From the NCBI RefSeq assembly GCF_022668875.1, contig NZ_JAKGCR010000003.1, forward strand, positions 186,001 through 250,000: a DNA stretch of 64,000 bases. Reading direction: 5' to 3'. The position numbers and the translations under genes were made by a program. Positions 13,826 to 22,651 of this stretch are shown here, piece after piece (position 1 is the first letter of the stretch; each line of letters starts with the position of its first letter). This DNA is from Domibacillus sp. PGB-M46. GTDB lineage: Bacteria > Bacillota > Bacilli > Bacillales > Domibacillaceae. The notes below the pieces were generated by a model. The model was not told the DNA's origin. It was given only the letters and a program-made list of their open reading frames with translations, and did not search any database.

Positions 13826-16783
13826 GTGACCGATTACGTGAAAGTGACGATTAACGGGCAGAAAATGAGTATTCCGGGAGACGTATCTATTTTGCAGGCA
13901 CTTCAGGAGCAGGCGGTAGAGGTGCCGCATGTTTGTTATCACCCGCAGCTGGGTGCCATCGAAACGTGTGACACGTGTTTGATTGAAGTGAATGGGGAAT
14001 TTGTCCGCTCTTGTTCTACTCCTATTGAAGATGGGGACGTCATTGAAACCGCTTCAGGTGAAGTAAAGCGGGTTCAGAATATCGCGATGGACCGGATTTT
14101 GCATAATCATGACTTGTATTGCACGGTCTGCGATTACAATAATGGACGCTGTGAAGTGCACAATACTGTTAAACAAATGAAAATTGAGCATCAAAATGAA
14201 CCTTATGAAGAAAAGCCCTATGCAGTCGACAATACCAACCCTTTTTACCGTTATGATCCGGATCAGTGCATCCTGTGCGGCCGCTGTGTAGAAGCGTGCC
14301 AGGATTTGCAGGTAACTGAAACGCTGTCCATTGACTGGAGCCTGGAGCGGCCGCGTGTTGTTTGGGATGATGGGCGTCCGATTAACGAATCTTCATGCGT
14401 ATCGTGCGGACACTGTTCTACTGTCTGCCCATGTAACGCCATGATGGAAAAAGGAATGGTCGGGGAAGCCGGCTTTTTGACAGGCATTAAACAAGACACG
14501 CTGAAATCCATGATTGAATTGACGAAAAATGCGGAAACAGGCTTTAGTTCCATTATGCCGATTTCTGATGTGGAAGCAGCGATGCGCCAGACGCGCATTA
14601 AGAAAACAAAAACGGTCTGCACATATTGCGGTGTTGGCTGCAGCTTTGAAGTATGGACGAAAGACCGGCATATTTTAAAAGTGGAGCCGACAGTGGAAGC
14701 ACCGGCAAATGGTGTATCTACCTGTGTAAAAGGAAAGTTCGGCTGGGATTTTGTCAACAGCGAGGACCGTCTGACAAAACCGTTGATTCGAGACGGTGAA
14801 GCATTCCGCGAAGCGGAATGGGAAGAAGCTCTTTCATTGATCGAATCGAAATTTAAAAATATAAAAGAAACATATGGCCCTGAATCAATGGCCTTCATTT
14901 CTTCTTCAAAATGTACAAATGAAGAATCATACTTAATGCAAAAACTTGCCCGCGGCGTCATCGGTACAAACAACGTCGATAACTGCTCACGCTACTGCCA
15001 GACACCAGCAACAGTCGGGCTGTTCCGGACAGTCGGCTACGGTGGTGACTCTGGTTCTATCACGGATATTGAACAGGCCGGCCTTGTGATGATTGTCGGT
15101 GCGAACAGTGCTGAGTCTCACCCTGTACTCGCTACACGGGTTAAACGGTCCCATAAATTATTTGGCCAAAAGCTGATTGTTGCAGACCTTCGGAAAAACG
15201 AAATGGCAGACCGGGCTGACTTGTTTATTCAGCCAAAAGCCGGTACAGATCTTGTCTGGCTCTCAGCAGTCACAAAATATATTGTGGACCAGGGCTGGGC
15301 TGATGAAGAATTTCTGCAAAAGCGGGTCAACGGCATTGAAGAATATATTGCCAGCATTCAGCCGTACACACTCGAGTACGCCGAGCAAGTAACCGGTATT
15401 TCCCAGCAGGAATTGATTACAATTGCCGAAACGATTCACAACACGAAATCAACGTGTATTCTTTGGGCAATGGGTGTTACACAGCATGTGGGCGGAAGTG
15501 ACACAAGTACAGCCATTTCAAACCTGCTGCTCATTACCGGCAACTACGGAAAACCAGGTGCCGGAAGTTATCCGCTGCGGGGCCATAACAATGTGCAGGG
15601 TGCAAGTGATTTCGGCAGTATGCCGGACCGCTTCCCGGGCTACCAAAGCGTAAAGGATGACGCTGTCCGCGCTAAATATGAAAAAAGCTGGGGTACAAAG
15701 CTTCCAGCGGAGCCAGGCTTAAACAACCATGAAATGGTGTCCGGCATCCATGCAGGCAACGTGAAACTGATGTACTTAAAAGGCGAAGATATGGGCTTAG
15801 TAGATTCCAATTTAAACTACGTTCATTCCGCTTTTGAGAAACTGGATTTCTTCGTGGTACAGGATATTTTCTTATCTAAAACGGCTCAGTTTGCCGATGT
15901 CGTTCTGCCAGCTTCCCCGTCTTTTGAGAAAGAGGGCACATTTACAAATACAGAACGCCGTATTCAGCGCTTGTATCAAGTGTTCGAGCCGATGGGCGAT
16001 TCAAAACCAGACTGGCAGATCATTATGGAAATAGCAAACCGCCTCGGCGCCGGCTGGGAATACACACACCCAGGCGAAATTATGGCCGAAGCAGCAAGCT
16101 TGATGCCGATTTATTCAGGTGTCACATACGACCGTCTTGAAGGCTTTAACAGCCTGCAATGGCCGGTAGCGGAAGACGGGACTGACTCACCGCTGCTCTT
16201 TAAAACGCTGTTCCCGTTCCCGGACGGCAAAGCACGGCTTTATCCAGTCGAGTGGACTGAGCCGCTCCAATACGAGGAAGAGTATGATCTCCATGTCAAC
16301 AACGGCCGTCTTTTGGAGCACTTCCATGAAGGGAACATGACGTATAAATCTGCTGGTATTTCTTCAAAAACCCCGAGCGTCTTCTTGGAGGTATCGCCGG
16401 AGCTTGCGGCCGAGCGGGGGCTTGAAGACGGAACCGTTGTCCGGCTGACATCACCGTATGGAAGCGTAAAAGTGCCATGCCTTGTTACAGACCGGGTGAA
16501 AGGCAAAGAAGTGTACCTGCCGATGAACAGCCAGGGAGAAGGCGCGATCAACTATTTGACAAGCAGTTACGCTGACAAAGATACAGATACGCCCGCTTAC
16601 AAAGAAATCAGTGCGAAAATGGAAATCTTATCAGCCAAAGGAGACAACCCATTGCCAAGCATCAATCATCGCAACGGCAATCCGCAGCCGCAAATCGGTG
16701 TACAAGTCGAGAAAAAATGGGCTCGGCCGGATTATGTGTTCCCTGGTGACTTGGTAACGAAAGGGGTGTCGAAGCGTGGCTAG
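13826..16783 (+). CDS. Formate dehydrogenase alpha subunit, YjgC-like
   Basis: A 985-residue molybdopterin oxidoreductase. In order it has a 2Fe-2S domain (CYHPQLGAIETCDTC), a NuoG-like cysteine segment (CTVCDYNNGRCEVHN), two 4Fe-4S clusters (CILCGRCVEAC and CVSCGHCSTVCPC), the 4Fe-4S of the catalytic domain (CTYCGVGCSFEV), and the Mo/bis-MGD domain with DNCSRYCQTP, where a cysteine takes the selenocysteine position. It oxidises formate to CO2. I place the start at GTG 13826, eight bases after AGGGGAG, giving MTDYVKVTINGQ and the length I recall for B. subtilis YjgC; ATG 13802 is an alternative. Upstream in-frame ATG 13640 lies inside leader hairpins and is rejected. It overlaps yjgD by eight bases. 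Confidence 0.93.
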   Translation: MTDYVKVTINGQKMSIPGDVSILQALQEQAVEVPHVCYHPQLGAIETCDTCLIEVNGEFVRSCSTPIEDGDVIETASGEVKRVQNIAMDRILHNHDLYCTVCDYNNGRCEVHNTVKQMKIEHQNEPYEEKPYAVDNTNPFYRYDPDQCILCGRCVEACQDLQVTETLSIDWSLERPRVVWDDGRPINESSCVSCGHCSTVCPCNAMMEKGMVGEAGFLTGIKQDTLKSMIELTKNAETGFSSIMPISDVEAAMRQTRIKKTKTVCTYCGVGCSFEVWTKDRHILKVEPTVEAPANGVSTCVKGKFGWDFVNSEDRLTKPLIRDGEAFREAEWEEALSLIESKFKNIKETYGPESMAFISSSKCTNEESYLMQKLARGVIGTNNVDNCSRYCQTPATVGLFRTVGYGGDSGSITDIEQAGLVMIVGANSAESHPVLATRVKRSHKLFGQKLIVADLRKNEMADRADLFIQPKAGTDLVWLSAVTKYIVDQGWADEEFLQKRVNGIEEYIASIQPYTLEYAEQVTGISQQELITIAETIHNTKSTCILWAMGVTQHVGGSDTSTAISNLLLITGNYGKPGAGSYPLRGHNNVQGASDFGSMPDRFPGYQSVKDDAVRAKYEKSWGTKLPAEPGLNNHEMVSGIHAGNVKLMYLKGEDMGLVDSNLNYVHSAFEKLDFFVVQDIFLSKTAQFADVVLPASPSFEKEGTFTNTERRIQRLYQVFEPMGDSKPDWQIIMEIANRLGAGWEYTHPGEIMAEAASLMPIYSGVTYDRLEGFNSLQWPVAEDGTDSPLLFKTLFPFPDGKARLYPVEWTEPLQYEEEYDLHVNNGRLLEHFHEGNMTYKSAGISSKTPSVFLEVSPELAAERGLEDGTVVRLTSPYGSVKVPCLVTDRVKGKEVYLPMNSQGEGAINYLTSSYADKDTDTPAYKEISAKMEILSAKGDNPLPSINHRNGNPQPQIGVQVEKKWARPDYVFPGDLVTKGVSKRG

Positions 16784-17393
16784 AGCAATTACGGCGATAC
16801 GCCGCTTAGAAATCAGTGAAGAAGAACAGCGCCGCCGGGACCTTGAAGAATTGGGAACGCTGCTCATTGAGCACAAAGAAGTTGTTAAAGATTTTCTGCA
16901 TATGCTGAATAAAATTCAAGACCGCAGCGGCCTGGATGTAGTAACCGGCTTGTTTGATAAAGGTGATGAAGTACTTGATGTGCTGGTTAAAGCAACGGAC
17001 AAGCCTGAAGTCGCAAAAATCATTAAAAACAGCCTGCTTCTGCTTGGCTCGCTTGGAAAAATCAATATTGAAGACATGAATCCATTTATTGAAAAAATCA
17101 ATGGCGGCTTACATCACGCTGTCCGCTCAGAGAATAAAGAAGCGGGCTACGGTTCCATGCTTCGAACCTTAGCCGCCCCTGAAACGAAAGAAGCGCTCGT
17201 ATTTCTTCTTTCGTTCCTCAAAGGAATGGGAGCAGGCGCGCCGCAGCCGCAGCCTGTGCCAAAGAAGAAAAAAGGGAAAAAGAGCTGGCTTTTAGCCGCA
17301 GGCCTGTCACTTGCCAGCGTCGTTCTTTTATCGAAACAGTCGGATAAAAAAGATTTAGAATCTCCCGAGTACGACGTCGTTCATCACCAGTAA
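16776..17393 (+). CDS. yjgD: DUF1641 protein YjgD, formate dehydrogenase partner
   Basis: A 205-residue DUF1641 protein starting at GTG 16776, overlapping the end of the dehydrogenase gene and so translationally coupled to it. The family core is visible as GLDVVTGLFDKGDEVLDVLVKATDKPEV and NGGLHHAVRS. A Lys-rich patch (KKKKGKKS) near residue 165 precedes a short hydrophobic stretch, SWLLAAGLSLASVVLLS, which could anchor the protein to the membrane. In Bacillus, YjgD is always beside YjgC and is thought to be a subunit or accessory factor that links formate oxidation to an electron acceptor; its exact chemistry is not known. Confidence 0.85.
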   Translation: MARAITAIRRLEISEEEQRRRDLEELGTLLIEHKEVVKDFLHMLNKIQDRSGLDVVTGLFDKGDEVLDVLVKATDKPEVAKIIKNSLLLLGSLGKINIEDMNPFIEKINGGLHHAVRSENKEAGYGSMLRTLAAPETKEALVFLLSFLKGMGAGAPQPQPVPKKKKGKKSWLLAAGLSLASVVLLSKQSDKKDLESPEYDVVHHQ

Positions 17394-17400
17394 GAAAGAA

Positions 17401-17443
17401 AAAAGCAGTGCGTTCAACCTATGTTTTTAAACGCACTGCTTTT
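17401..17443 (+). terminator. Terminator of the fdhA-yjgD operon
   Basis: A perfect 14-bp stem (AAAAGCAGTGCGTT and its complement) ending in TTTT sits eight bases after the yjgD stop. It separates the FNT channel gene into a different or readthrough unit. Confidence 0.85.
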
Positions 17444-17468
17444 CTATTACAGACCAGGAGGGCTTCAG

Positions 17469-18257
17469 ATGGCTTATTATCCCCCTAAGAAAATTGCCCA
17501 GGTGGCCATAGAAGCAGGTAAAACAAAAACGGAGCTCCCGCTTCCTCAAATGCTTGTATTAGGATTTTTAGGAGGCGCCTTTATTTCAATTGGATACTTG
17601 TTAGCGATCCGGGTATCGGCTGATGTTCCGCATGAATGGGGATCATTTGCTTCTTTTTTAGGCGCAGCCGTTTTTCCGCTTGGCCTTATTTTAATCCTTA
17701 TTGGCGGAGCAGAACTGCTGACCGGCAATATGATGGCCGTTCCAATGGCATTTTTGGCTAAAAGAGTGACCATTTCAAGATTGCTGCATAATTGGTTTTG
17801 GATTACGATCAGCAACTTTATCGGTGCTCTGTTTGTTGCCTATTTTTTCGGCCACGTAGTTGGACTGACAGAAACCGGTCCATACTTGGAGAAAACTGTT
17901 TTAACTGCACACGCAAAAGTAGATACCGCTTTTTGGCCGGCTTTCATCTCCGGCATCGGCTGCAACTGGCTTGTAGGGCTGGCTGTCTGGCTCGCGTACG
18001 GCGCAGACGATATTGGTGGAAAAATTCTGGCCATCTGGTTTCCGATTATGGGCTTTGTCGCGATCGGGTTCCAGCATATTGTCGCCAACATGTTTGTGAT
18101 TCCGGCAGCGATTTTTGCCGGAGAATTAACCTGGATGGACTTTCTGCGAAACTTTGTACCGGTATACTTGGGAAATGCCGTCGGCGGTTTTATTTTTGTT
18201 GCCATGGTATATTGGATTGCTTACGTGCCGAGAAGCTCCGTGCCGGCCGATAAATAA
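17469..18257 (+). CDS. Formate/nitrite transporter (FNT) family channel, YrhG-like
   Basis: A 262-residue integral membrane protein with six predicted transmembrane helices. It shows the FNT signatures GGAELLTGNMM and GFQHIVANMFVIPAA, and a late GNAVGG motif. FNT proteins are pentameric channels that move formate, nitrite or hydrosulfide across the cytoplasmic membrane; the position after formate dehydrogenase makes formate the likely substrate. The start is ATG 17469 behind AGGAGG; the upstream in-frame ATG 17421 lies inside the preceding terminator. A strong terminator closes the gene. Confidence 0.9.
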   Translation: MAYYPPKKIAQVAIEAGKTKTELPLPQMLVLGFLGGAFISIGYLLAIRVSADVPHEWGSFASFLGAAVFPLGLILILIGGAELLTGNMMAVPMAFLAKRVTISRLLHNWFWITISNFIGALFVAYFFGHVVGLTETGPYLEKTVLTAHAKVDTAFWPAFISGIGCNWLVGLAVWLAYGADDIGGKILAIWFPIMGFVAIGFQHIVANMFVIPAAIFAGELTWMDFLRNFVPVYLGNAVGGFIFVAMVYWIAYVPRSSVPADK

Positions 18258-18260
18258 CAT

Positions 18261-18296
18261 AAAAAACCACTCTCTTCATGAAGAGAGTGGTTTTTT
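18261..18296. terminator. Bidirectional terminator, FNT gene and HAD gene
   Basis: A perfect palindromic stem AAAAAACCACTCTCTTC with its complement lies between the convergent stops, with A and T tracts on both sides. Confidence 0.95.
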
Positions 18297-18299
18297 ATG

Positions 18300-19079
18300 T
18301 TAATCAAGCAGTCCAACCATTTTTAAACCGTTTAAAATCCCGTCTGCATCAACATTGGTCGTCACATGCTTGGCGGCATTGACCGCTTCTGGGTGTCCAT
18401 CGCCCATTGCTACACTGTTTGCTACCGTTTTCAGCATTTCTACGTCATTTAAGCCGTCCCCAAATGCATAAATATCTTCTGGTAAGATGCCAAGCTTATC
18501 AATGACTTTTTGAATTCCTTTGGCTTTTGATCCGCCAGCCGGCACGATATCAACAGAGACAGGATGCCAGCGGACAAAATCAAACTCAGGAAACGCTTTT
18601 TCATATTCTTTGTCTTCCGGGTCCTGGCAGAACAATAGAGACTGATACAGGTCGCGCCCTTCATGGTAGGTCGGGTCATGCTCAGGGAAGTAATTGATTT
18701 TCAGTGATTTAATACCGGCTGTAACATGCTCGTGTTCAGGAGTGTTCGCTTTCATATCTTCATGATCCATAAACACAACAGGATGCTTTCGTTCAACGGC
18801 TACATCTGTTAAGCGGAGCAAAGCTTCTTTATTAAGCGGATTTTTATAGAGCGCTTCTCCTTTGAAAACAACATACTGACCGTTGTAGCTGACGAATGTT
18901 TCAATACCCAGCTCCTTGCGCAGGCCTTCGAACATGAATGGCGCGCGCCCTGTGGCAATCGCTACTTCATGGCCGCGCTCTTGAAGCTCGCGGATAGCCT
19001 GTCGGGTAGAAGCCGGCAGCTTTTTGTCATGATCGTACAATGTGCCGTCTATATCAAAAAAAATAATTTTTTGGCTCAT
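18300..19079 (-). CDS. Cof-type HAD phosphatase, YkrA-like
   Basis: A 259-residue HAD hydrolase. Motif [11 protein letters not shown], motif II ATGRAP, a C2-type cap and motif [13 protein letters not shown] are present, followed by the Cof C-terminal pattern [17 protein letters not shown]. It is expected to dephosphorylate a small phosphorylated metabolite, Mg-dependent and cytoplasmic. The closest family I recall is B. subtilis YkrA. It is the second of three Cof-type phosphatases in this window (the others start at 10834 and 61994), each with different cap sequences, so they are not recent duplicates. Confidence 0.85.
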   Translation of the reverse strand: MSQKIIFFDIDGTLYDHDKKLPASTRQAIRELQERGHEVAIATGRAPFMFEGLRKELGIETFVSYNGQYVVFKGEALYKNPLNKEALLRLTDVAVERKHPVVFMDHEDMKANTPEHEHVTAGIKSLKINYFPEHDPTYHEGRDLYQSLLFCQDPEDKEYEKAFPEFDFVRWHPVSVDIVPAGGSKAKGIQKVIDKLGILPEDIYAFGDGLNDVEMLKTVANSVAMGDGHPEAVNAAKHVTTNVDADGILNGLKMVGLLD

Positions 19080-19152
19080 AAAAATCCCCTTCGCGTTTTA
19101 TTTTCCCTTTATATACTAGCAAACGATAGTCAATCGAACAAATGAAACATTA

Positions 19153-19166
19153 TGTAACCGCTTTTA
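19153..19166 (+). promoter_or_regulatory. cre-like CcpA site upstream of aco
   Basis: TGTAACCGCTTTTA matches 13 of 14 positions of TGWAANCGNTNWCA. It lies about 40 bp upstream of the aco -35 element. Acetoin operons are known to be under carbon catabolite control in Bacillus. Confidence 0.45.
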
Positions 19167-19205
19167 GTTTTCAGAAAAGTAATCGCTTTATTTTAGCTTA
19201 ACCTC

Positions 19206-19234
19206 TTGACGAAAAGAAGAGAAGGTTATATGCT
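19206..19234 (+). promoter_or_regulatory. Sigma-A promoter of the aco operon
   Basis: TTGACG (19206-19211), a 17-bp spacer and TATGCT (19229-19234). In B. subtilis this operon uses sigma-54 with AcoR; I find no TGGCAC-N5-TTGC element here. Confidence 0.75.
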
Positions 19235-19236
19235 AT

Positions 19237-19267
19237 TTACAAATGTAACATATACGAACAAAAGTAA
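19237..19267. promoter_or_regulatory. Tandem SorC-type operator at the aco start site
   Basis: TTACAAATGTAA, seven bases, then GAACAAAAGTAA. The same 12-7-12 layout with nearly the same sequence occurs at 28296-28326 before gutM. It lies directly downstream of the -10, where a bound protein would block initiation. The likely binder is one of the two SorC-family regulators nearby (inference). Confidence 0.65.
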
Positions 19268-19281
19268 AGGGAGGAACAATC

Positions 19282-20265
19282 ATGGTAACAAAATTAAACC
19301 TGCCCACTTCGATTACGGATGAAAAATTAAAAGACCTATACAAAGAAATGTGGCTGATTCGTTATTTTGACGAGAAAGTAGACCAATTTTTTGCGAAGGG
19401 GCTTATTCACGGGACAACGCACCTTTGTGTCGGACAGGAAGCATCGGCGGCTGGATCGATCGCCGTACTTGAATCGAGAGACAAAATTGTTTCTACTCAT
19501 CGCGGCCATGGGCACTGTATTTCTAAAGAAGGCGACGTTAATAAAATGATGGCTGAGCTGTTCGGACGTGAAACCGGTTACTGTAAAGGAAAAGGCGGCT
19601 CGATGCATATTGCTGACGTGGAAAAAGGCAACCTGGGTGCGAACGGGATCGTAGGCGGCGGCATCCCGCTGGCAGTTGGAGCAGCCTTAACATCCAAAAT
19701 GAGAAATGAGGATTATGTAGTACTCTGCTTCTTTGGAGACGGGGCATCCAATGAAGGAAGTTTCCATGAATCGGTCAACCTTGCGGCTATTTGGGATTTG
19801 CCAGTTGTGTTTATTTGCGAAAATAACCAGTATGGCATGTCGGGTCCGGTCAAAGACATGACCCGCGTTGAACATATTGCAGACCGCGCGAAAGCATACG
19901 GAATCCCGGGAGAGATTGTAGACGGCTGTGACATGATCGACATCATGAACAGTGTAGACAACGCTGTACGACGTGCGCGTGAAGGCGGCGGGCCGACGTT
20001 GATTGAAATGAAAACATACCGCTGGAAAGGCCACTCAAAAAGCGATGCGAAAAAATACCGTACGCGTGAGGAAGAAAACGAGTGGAGAGCGAAAGACGGT
20101 ATTAAGCGGTTTAAGGAAGCACTGATTACTTCAGGTGTTTTAACAGAAGAAGAAGCGAAAGCCCTGCAGGAAGAAGCCAATCGGGAAATTGAAGAAGCGG
20201 TGCGATTTGCAGAAGCAAGCCCGGAACCGTCCATTGATACTTTAGAAGAAGACGTGTACGCGTAA
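19282..20265 (+). CDS. acoA: Acetoin dehydrogenase E1 alpha subunit (TPP)
   Basis: A 327-residue E1 alpha subunit. It contains [12 protein letters not shown], the [10 protein letters not shown] motif and the TPP/Mg motif [13 protein letters not shown]...ENNQYGMS typical of acetoin and 2-oxo-acid dehydrogenase E1. With AcoB it forms the alpha2beta2 enzyme that cleaves acetoin to acetaldehyde and hydroxyethyl-TPP, passing the two-carbon unit to lipoyl-AcoC. The start follows AAAGGGAGG. It is the first gene of acoABCL-sorC with 15-20 base gaps. AcoA identity over pyruvate dehydrogenase is based on length and the four-gene order with a lipoyl E2 and E3. Confidence 0.88.
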   Translation: MVTKLNLPTSITDEKLKDLYKEMWLIRYFDEKVDQFFAKGLIHGTTHLCVGQEASAAGSIAVLESRDKIVSTHRGHGHCISKEGDVNKMMAELFGRETGYCKGKGGSMHIADVEKGNLGANGIVGGGIPLAVGAALTSKMRNEDYVVLCFFGDGASNEGSFHESVNLAAIWDLPVVFICENNQYGMSGPVKDMTRVEHIADRAKAYGIPGEIVDGCDMIDIMNSVDNAVRRAREGGGPTLIEMKTYRWKGHSKSDAKKYRTREEENEWRAKDGIKRFKEALITSGVLTEEEAKALQEEANREIEEAVRFAEASPEPSIDTLEEDVYA

Positions 20266-20284
20266 AATAGGAGGGGCGATAACG

Positions 20285-21292
20285 ATGACAACGACAATAG
20301 CGGAAAAAACAAGAGAGATTACGTATTTAGAAGCCGTTCGGGAAGCCATGAGCCAGGAAATGCGCCAAAACAGCGATGTATTTATTCTTGGAGAAGACAT
20401 AGGAGTATACGGCGGCGCGTTCGGTGTCACGCGCGGCATGATTGAAGAGTTCGGTCCGGAGCGCGTGCGCAATACGCCGATTTCAGAAGCAGCGATTTCT
20501 GGTGCAGCGGTTGGGGCGGCTTTGACAGGGATGCGTCCAATTTTAGAACTGCAATTCTCGGACTTTATCACAATTGCTATGGACCAGATGGTCAACCAGG
20601 CCGCAAAAACACGTTATATGTTTGGCGGTAAAGGAAAAGTGCCAATGGTGCTTCGTACACCGGCTGGATCTGGAACAGGCGCGGCTGCCCAGCATTCGCA
20701 AAGCCTAGAAGCGTGGATGGCCCATATTCCAGGATTGAAAGTGGTTCAGCCTTCTACGGCTTATGACGTAAAAGGGCTTTTAAAAGCAGCGATGGATGAT
20801 GACAACCCGGTTGTTTTTTATGAACATAAGTTACTATACAGAACATCTGGTCATGTGCCGGAAGAACAATACTCTATTCCGCTCGGAAAAGCTGATGTAA
20901 AGCGGGAAGGAACAGATGTAACGATTGTCGCAACAGCTATCATGGTTCACAAAGCGCTCGAAGCAGCAGCGGAACTCGAAAAAGAAGGCATTAGCGTTGA
21001 AGTGATCGATCCGCGTACGATCGTGCCGCTCGATGAAGAAACCATTATTGAGTCTGTCAAGAAAACCGGGCGTCTCATTGTGGTACATGAAGCCGTGAAG
21101 CGCGGCGGCATCGGCGGAGAAATCGCCAGCATGATTGCGGAAAGTGAAGCATTTGACTATTTAGACGCGCCGATCAAGCGCCTGGGCGGACTGGCAGTGC
21201 CGATTCCGTACAATCCGACACTTGAAAAAGCGGCGATTCCTCAAGTACCGGATATTATTGCAGCAGTAAGAGAAACGGTGAAAAACAAGTAA
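20285..21292 (+). CDS. acoB: Acetoin dehydrogenase E1 beta subunit
   Basis: A 335-residue transketolase-like beta subunit. Landmarks are [16 protein letters not shown], the [30 protein letters not shown] core, [18 protein letters not shown] and the C-terminal transketolase domain with [16 protein letters not shown]. It completes the TPP site made with AcoA. The GGAGGGG ribosome site and 19-base spacing to acoA show co-transcription. Length is as expected for AcoB. Confidence 0.88.
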   Translation: MTTTIAEKTREITYLEAVREAMSQEMRQNSDVFILGEDIGVYGGAFGVTRGMIEEFGPERVRNTPISEAAISGAAVGAALTGMRPILELQFSDFITIAMDQMVNQAAKTRYMFGGKGKVPMVLRTPAGSGTGAAAQHSQSLEAWMAHIPGLKVVQPSTAYDVKGLLKAAMDDDNPVVFYEHKLLYRTSGHVPEEQYSIPLGKADVKREGTDVTIVATAIMVHKALEAAAELEKEGISVEVIDPRTIVPLDEETIIESVKKTGRLIVVHEAVKRGGIGGEIASMIAESEAFDYLDAPIKRLGGLAVPIPYNPTLEKAAIPQVPDIIAAVRETVKNK

Positions 21293-21307
21293 GAAGGAGG
21301 GAGAACG

Positions 21308-22639
21308 ATGGCTAAAGAAATTTTTATGCCAAAGCTGAGCAGCACGATGGAAACAGGAACCCTCCTTCAATGGTTTAAGGAAGAGGGAGACAGCGTCGAG
21401 ATTGGCGAGCCGCTTTTTGAAATTATGACTGACAAAATCAATATTGAAGTAGAGTCATATGACGAAGGCATTTTATTAAAGAAGTATTTTGGAGAAGACG
21501 ACCAGGTGCCGGTGAATCATGTGATCGGCTACATTGGAATCGAAGGGGAAGACGTGCCGCAAGAAGCACCGGGTGTATCGGGTGCTGAAACAGAAGAAGC
21601 CGCTCCAGCAGAAAACCCGGAGCCGCAGCTTGTTGCAGCGGGAAGTGCAGAAACAGCAATCACAGACGAAAAGCCGCGGGCAACCCCAGCCGCCCGGCAT
21701 CTTGCCCGGACAGAGGGAATCGAGCTTCGTGACGTACAGGGAAGCGGCCCGAACGGCCGCGTGCATAAAAAAGATGTAACCGCTCATGCAGAAAGCAGTC
21801 CGGTCGAGGCAAAAGCAACACCGCTTGCCCGCAAGGTTGCGGCAGGAGAAGGTGTCGATTTGTCCGCTGTACAAGGAAGCGGCGCCAACGGCAAAGTCGT
21901 GAAACAAGATGTGATTTCCGCCAAACGCACAACAGCGCCTGTTGCGGGTACATCGGCGCGCAAAAAAATGTCGGGTATGCGTAAAGTGATCGCTGAACGT
22001 ATGGTACAAAGCAAGCAGACAGCACCTCACGTCACGATGACGAGCGAGATTGATATGACAAAAGTAAAAGAACTGCGTGCATCGCTTCTGCCGGTTGTGG
22101 AAAAGCAGACGGGCTTCCGCTTGTCATATACAGAAATTTTAATGAAAGCAACAGCCGCTGCCCTGGCACGGCATCCGGAAATCAACGTATCGCTTGAAGG
22201 CGATGAGATCGTCCAGCACGGCCATGTTCATCTTGGCCTTGCCGTAGCGGTGGCGGACGGCTTAATGGTGCCGGTCATTAAAGATGTGCTCGCCAAGGGG
22301 CTGGCGGAGCTGACACAGGATGCAAAAGAAATCAGCCGGCGGGCGCGTGAAAACAAGCTGCTCCCTGATCAAATGAAGGGGTCCACATTCACGATCAGCA
22401 ACGTTGGTATGTATGCCGTTGATATGTTCACGCCGGTCATTAATCAGCCGGAAAGCGCCATTTTAGGCGTAGGGCGGATGCAGGACAAACCGGTCGCGGT
22501 AAACGGAGCGCTTGAAATCCGGCCGATGATGACACTCAGCTTGTCATTTGACCACCGTGTGATTGACGGGGCACCGGCCGCCGCCTTTTTAACAGAGCTT
22601 AAAGACGTTTTAGAAAATCCATATGAGCTGCTTGTATAA
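21308..22639 (+). CDS. acoC: Acetoin dehydrogenase E2 (dihydrolipoyl acetyltransferase), two PSBDs
   Basis: A 443-residue E2. An N-terminal lipoyl domain (1-80) has the lipoylation lysine in MTDKINIEVES (Lys43). After an Ala/Glu-rich linker come two successive peripheral-subunit binding domains, 124-157 (ATPAARHLARTEGIEL...GPNGRVHKKDV) and 170-203 (ATPLARKVAAGEGVDL...GANGKVVKQDV), then the catalytic acyltransferase domain with SFDHRVIDGAPAA near the C-terminus. The complex transfers the acetyl group to CoA. Two binding domains rather than one is unusual and may recruit extra E3 or E1. ATG 21308 follows AAGGAGGGAG. Co-transcribed with acoB and acoL. Confidence 0.9.
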   Translation: MAKEIFMPKLSSTMETGTLLQWFKEEGDSVEIGEPLFEIMTDKINIEVESYDEGILLKKYFGEDDQVPVNHVIGYIGIEGEDVPQEAPGVSGAETEEAAPAENPEPQLVAAGSAETAITDEKPRATPAARHLARTEGIELRDVQGSGPNGRVHKKDVTAHAESSPVEAKATPLARKVAAGEGVDLSAVQGSGANGKVVKQDVISAKRTTAPVAGTSARKKMSGMRKVIAERMVQSKQTAPHVTMTSEIDMTKVKELRASLLPVVEKQTGFRLSYTEILMKATAAALARHPEINVSLEGDEIVQHGHVHLGLAVAVADGLMVPVIKDVLAKGLAELTQDAKEISRRARENKLLPDQMKGSTFTISNVGMYAVDMFTPVINQPESAILGVGRMQDKPVAVNGALEIRPMMTLSLSFDHRVIDGAPAAAFLTELKDVLENPYELLV

Positions 22640-22651
22640 GGAGTGTAACTG

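Noticed and set aside
19080-19236. Sigma-54 promoter for aco
   Set aside because: Searched for TGGCAC-N5-TTGC; none found, while a good sigma-A promoter is present.
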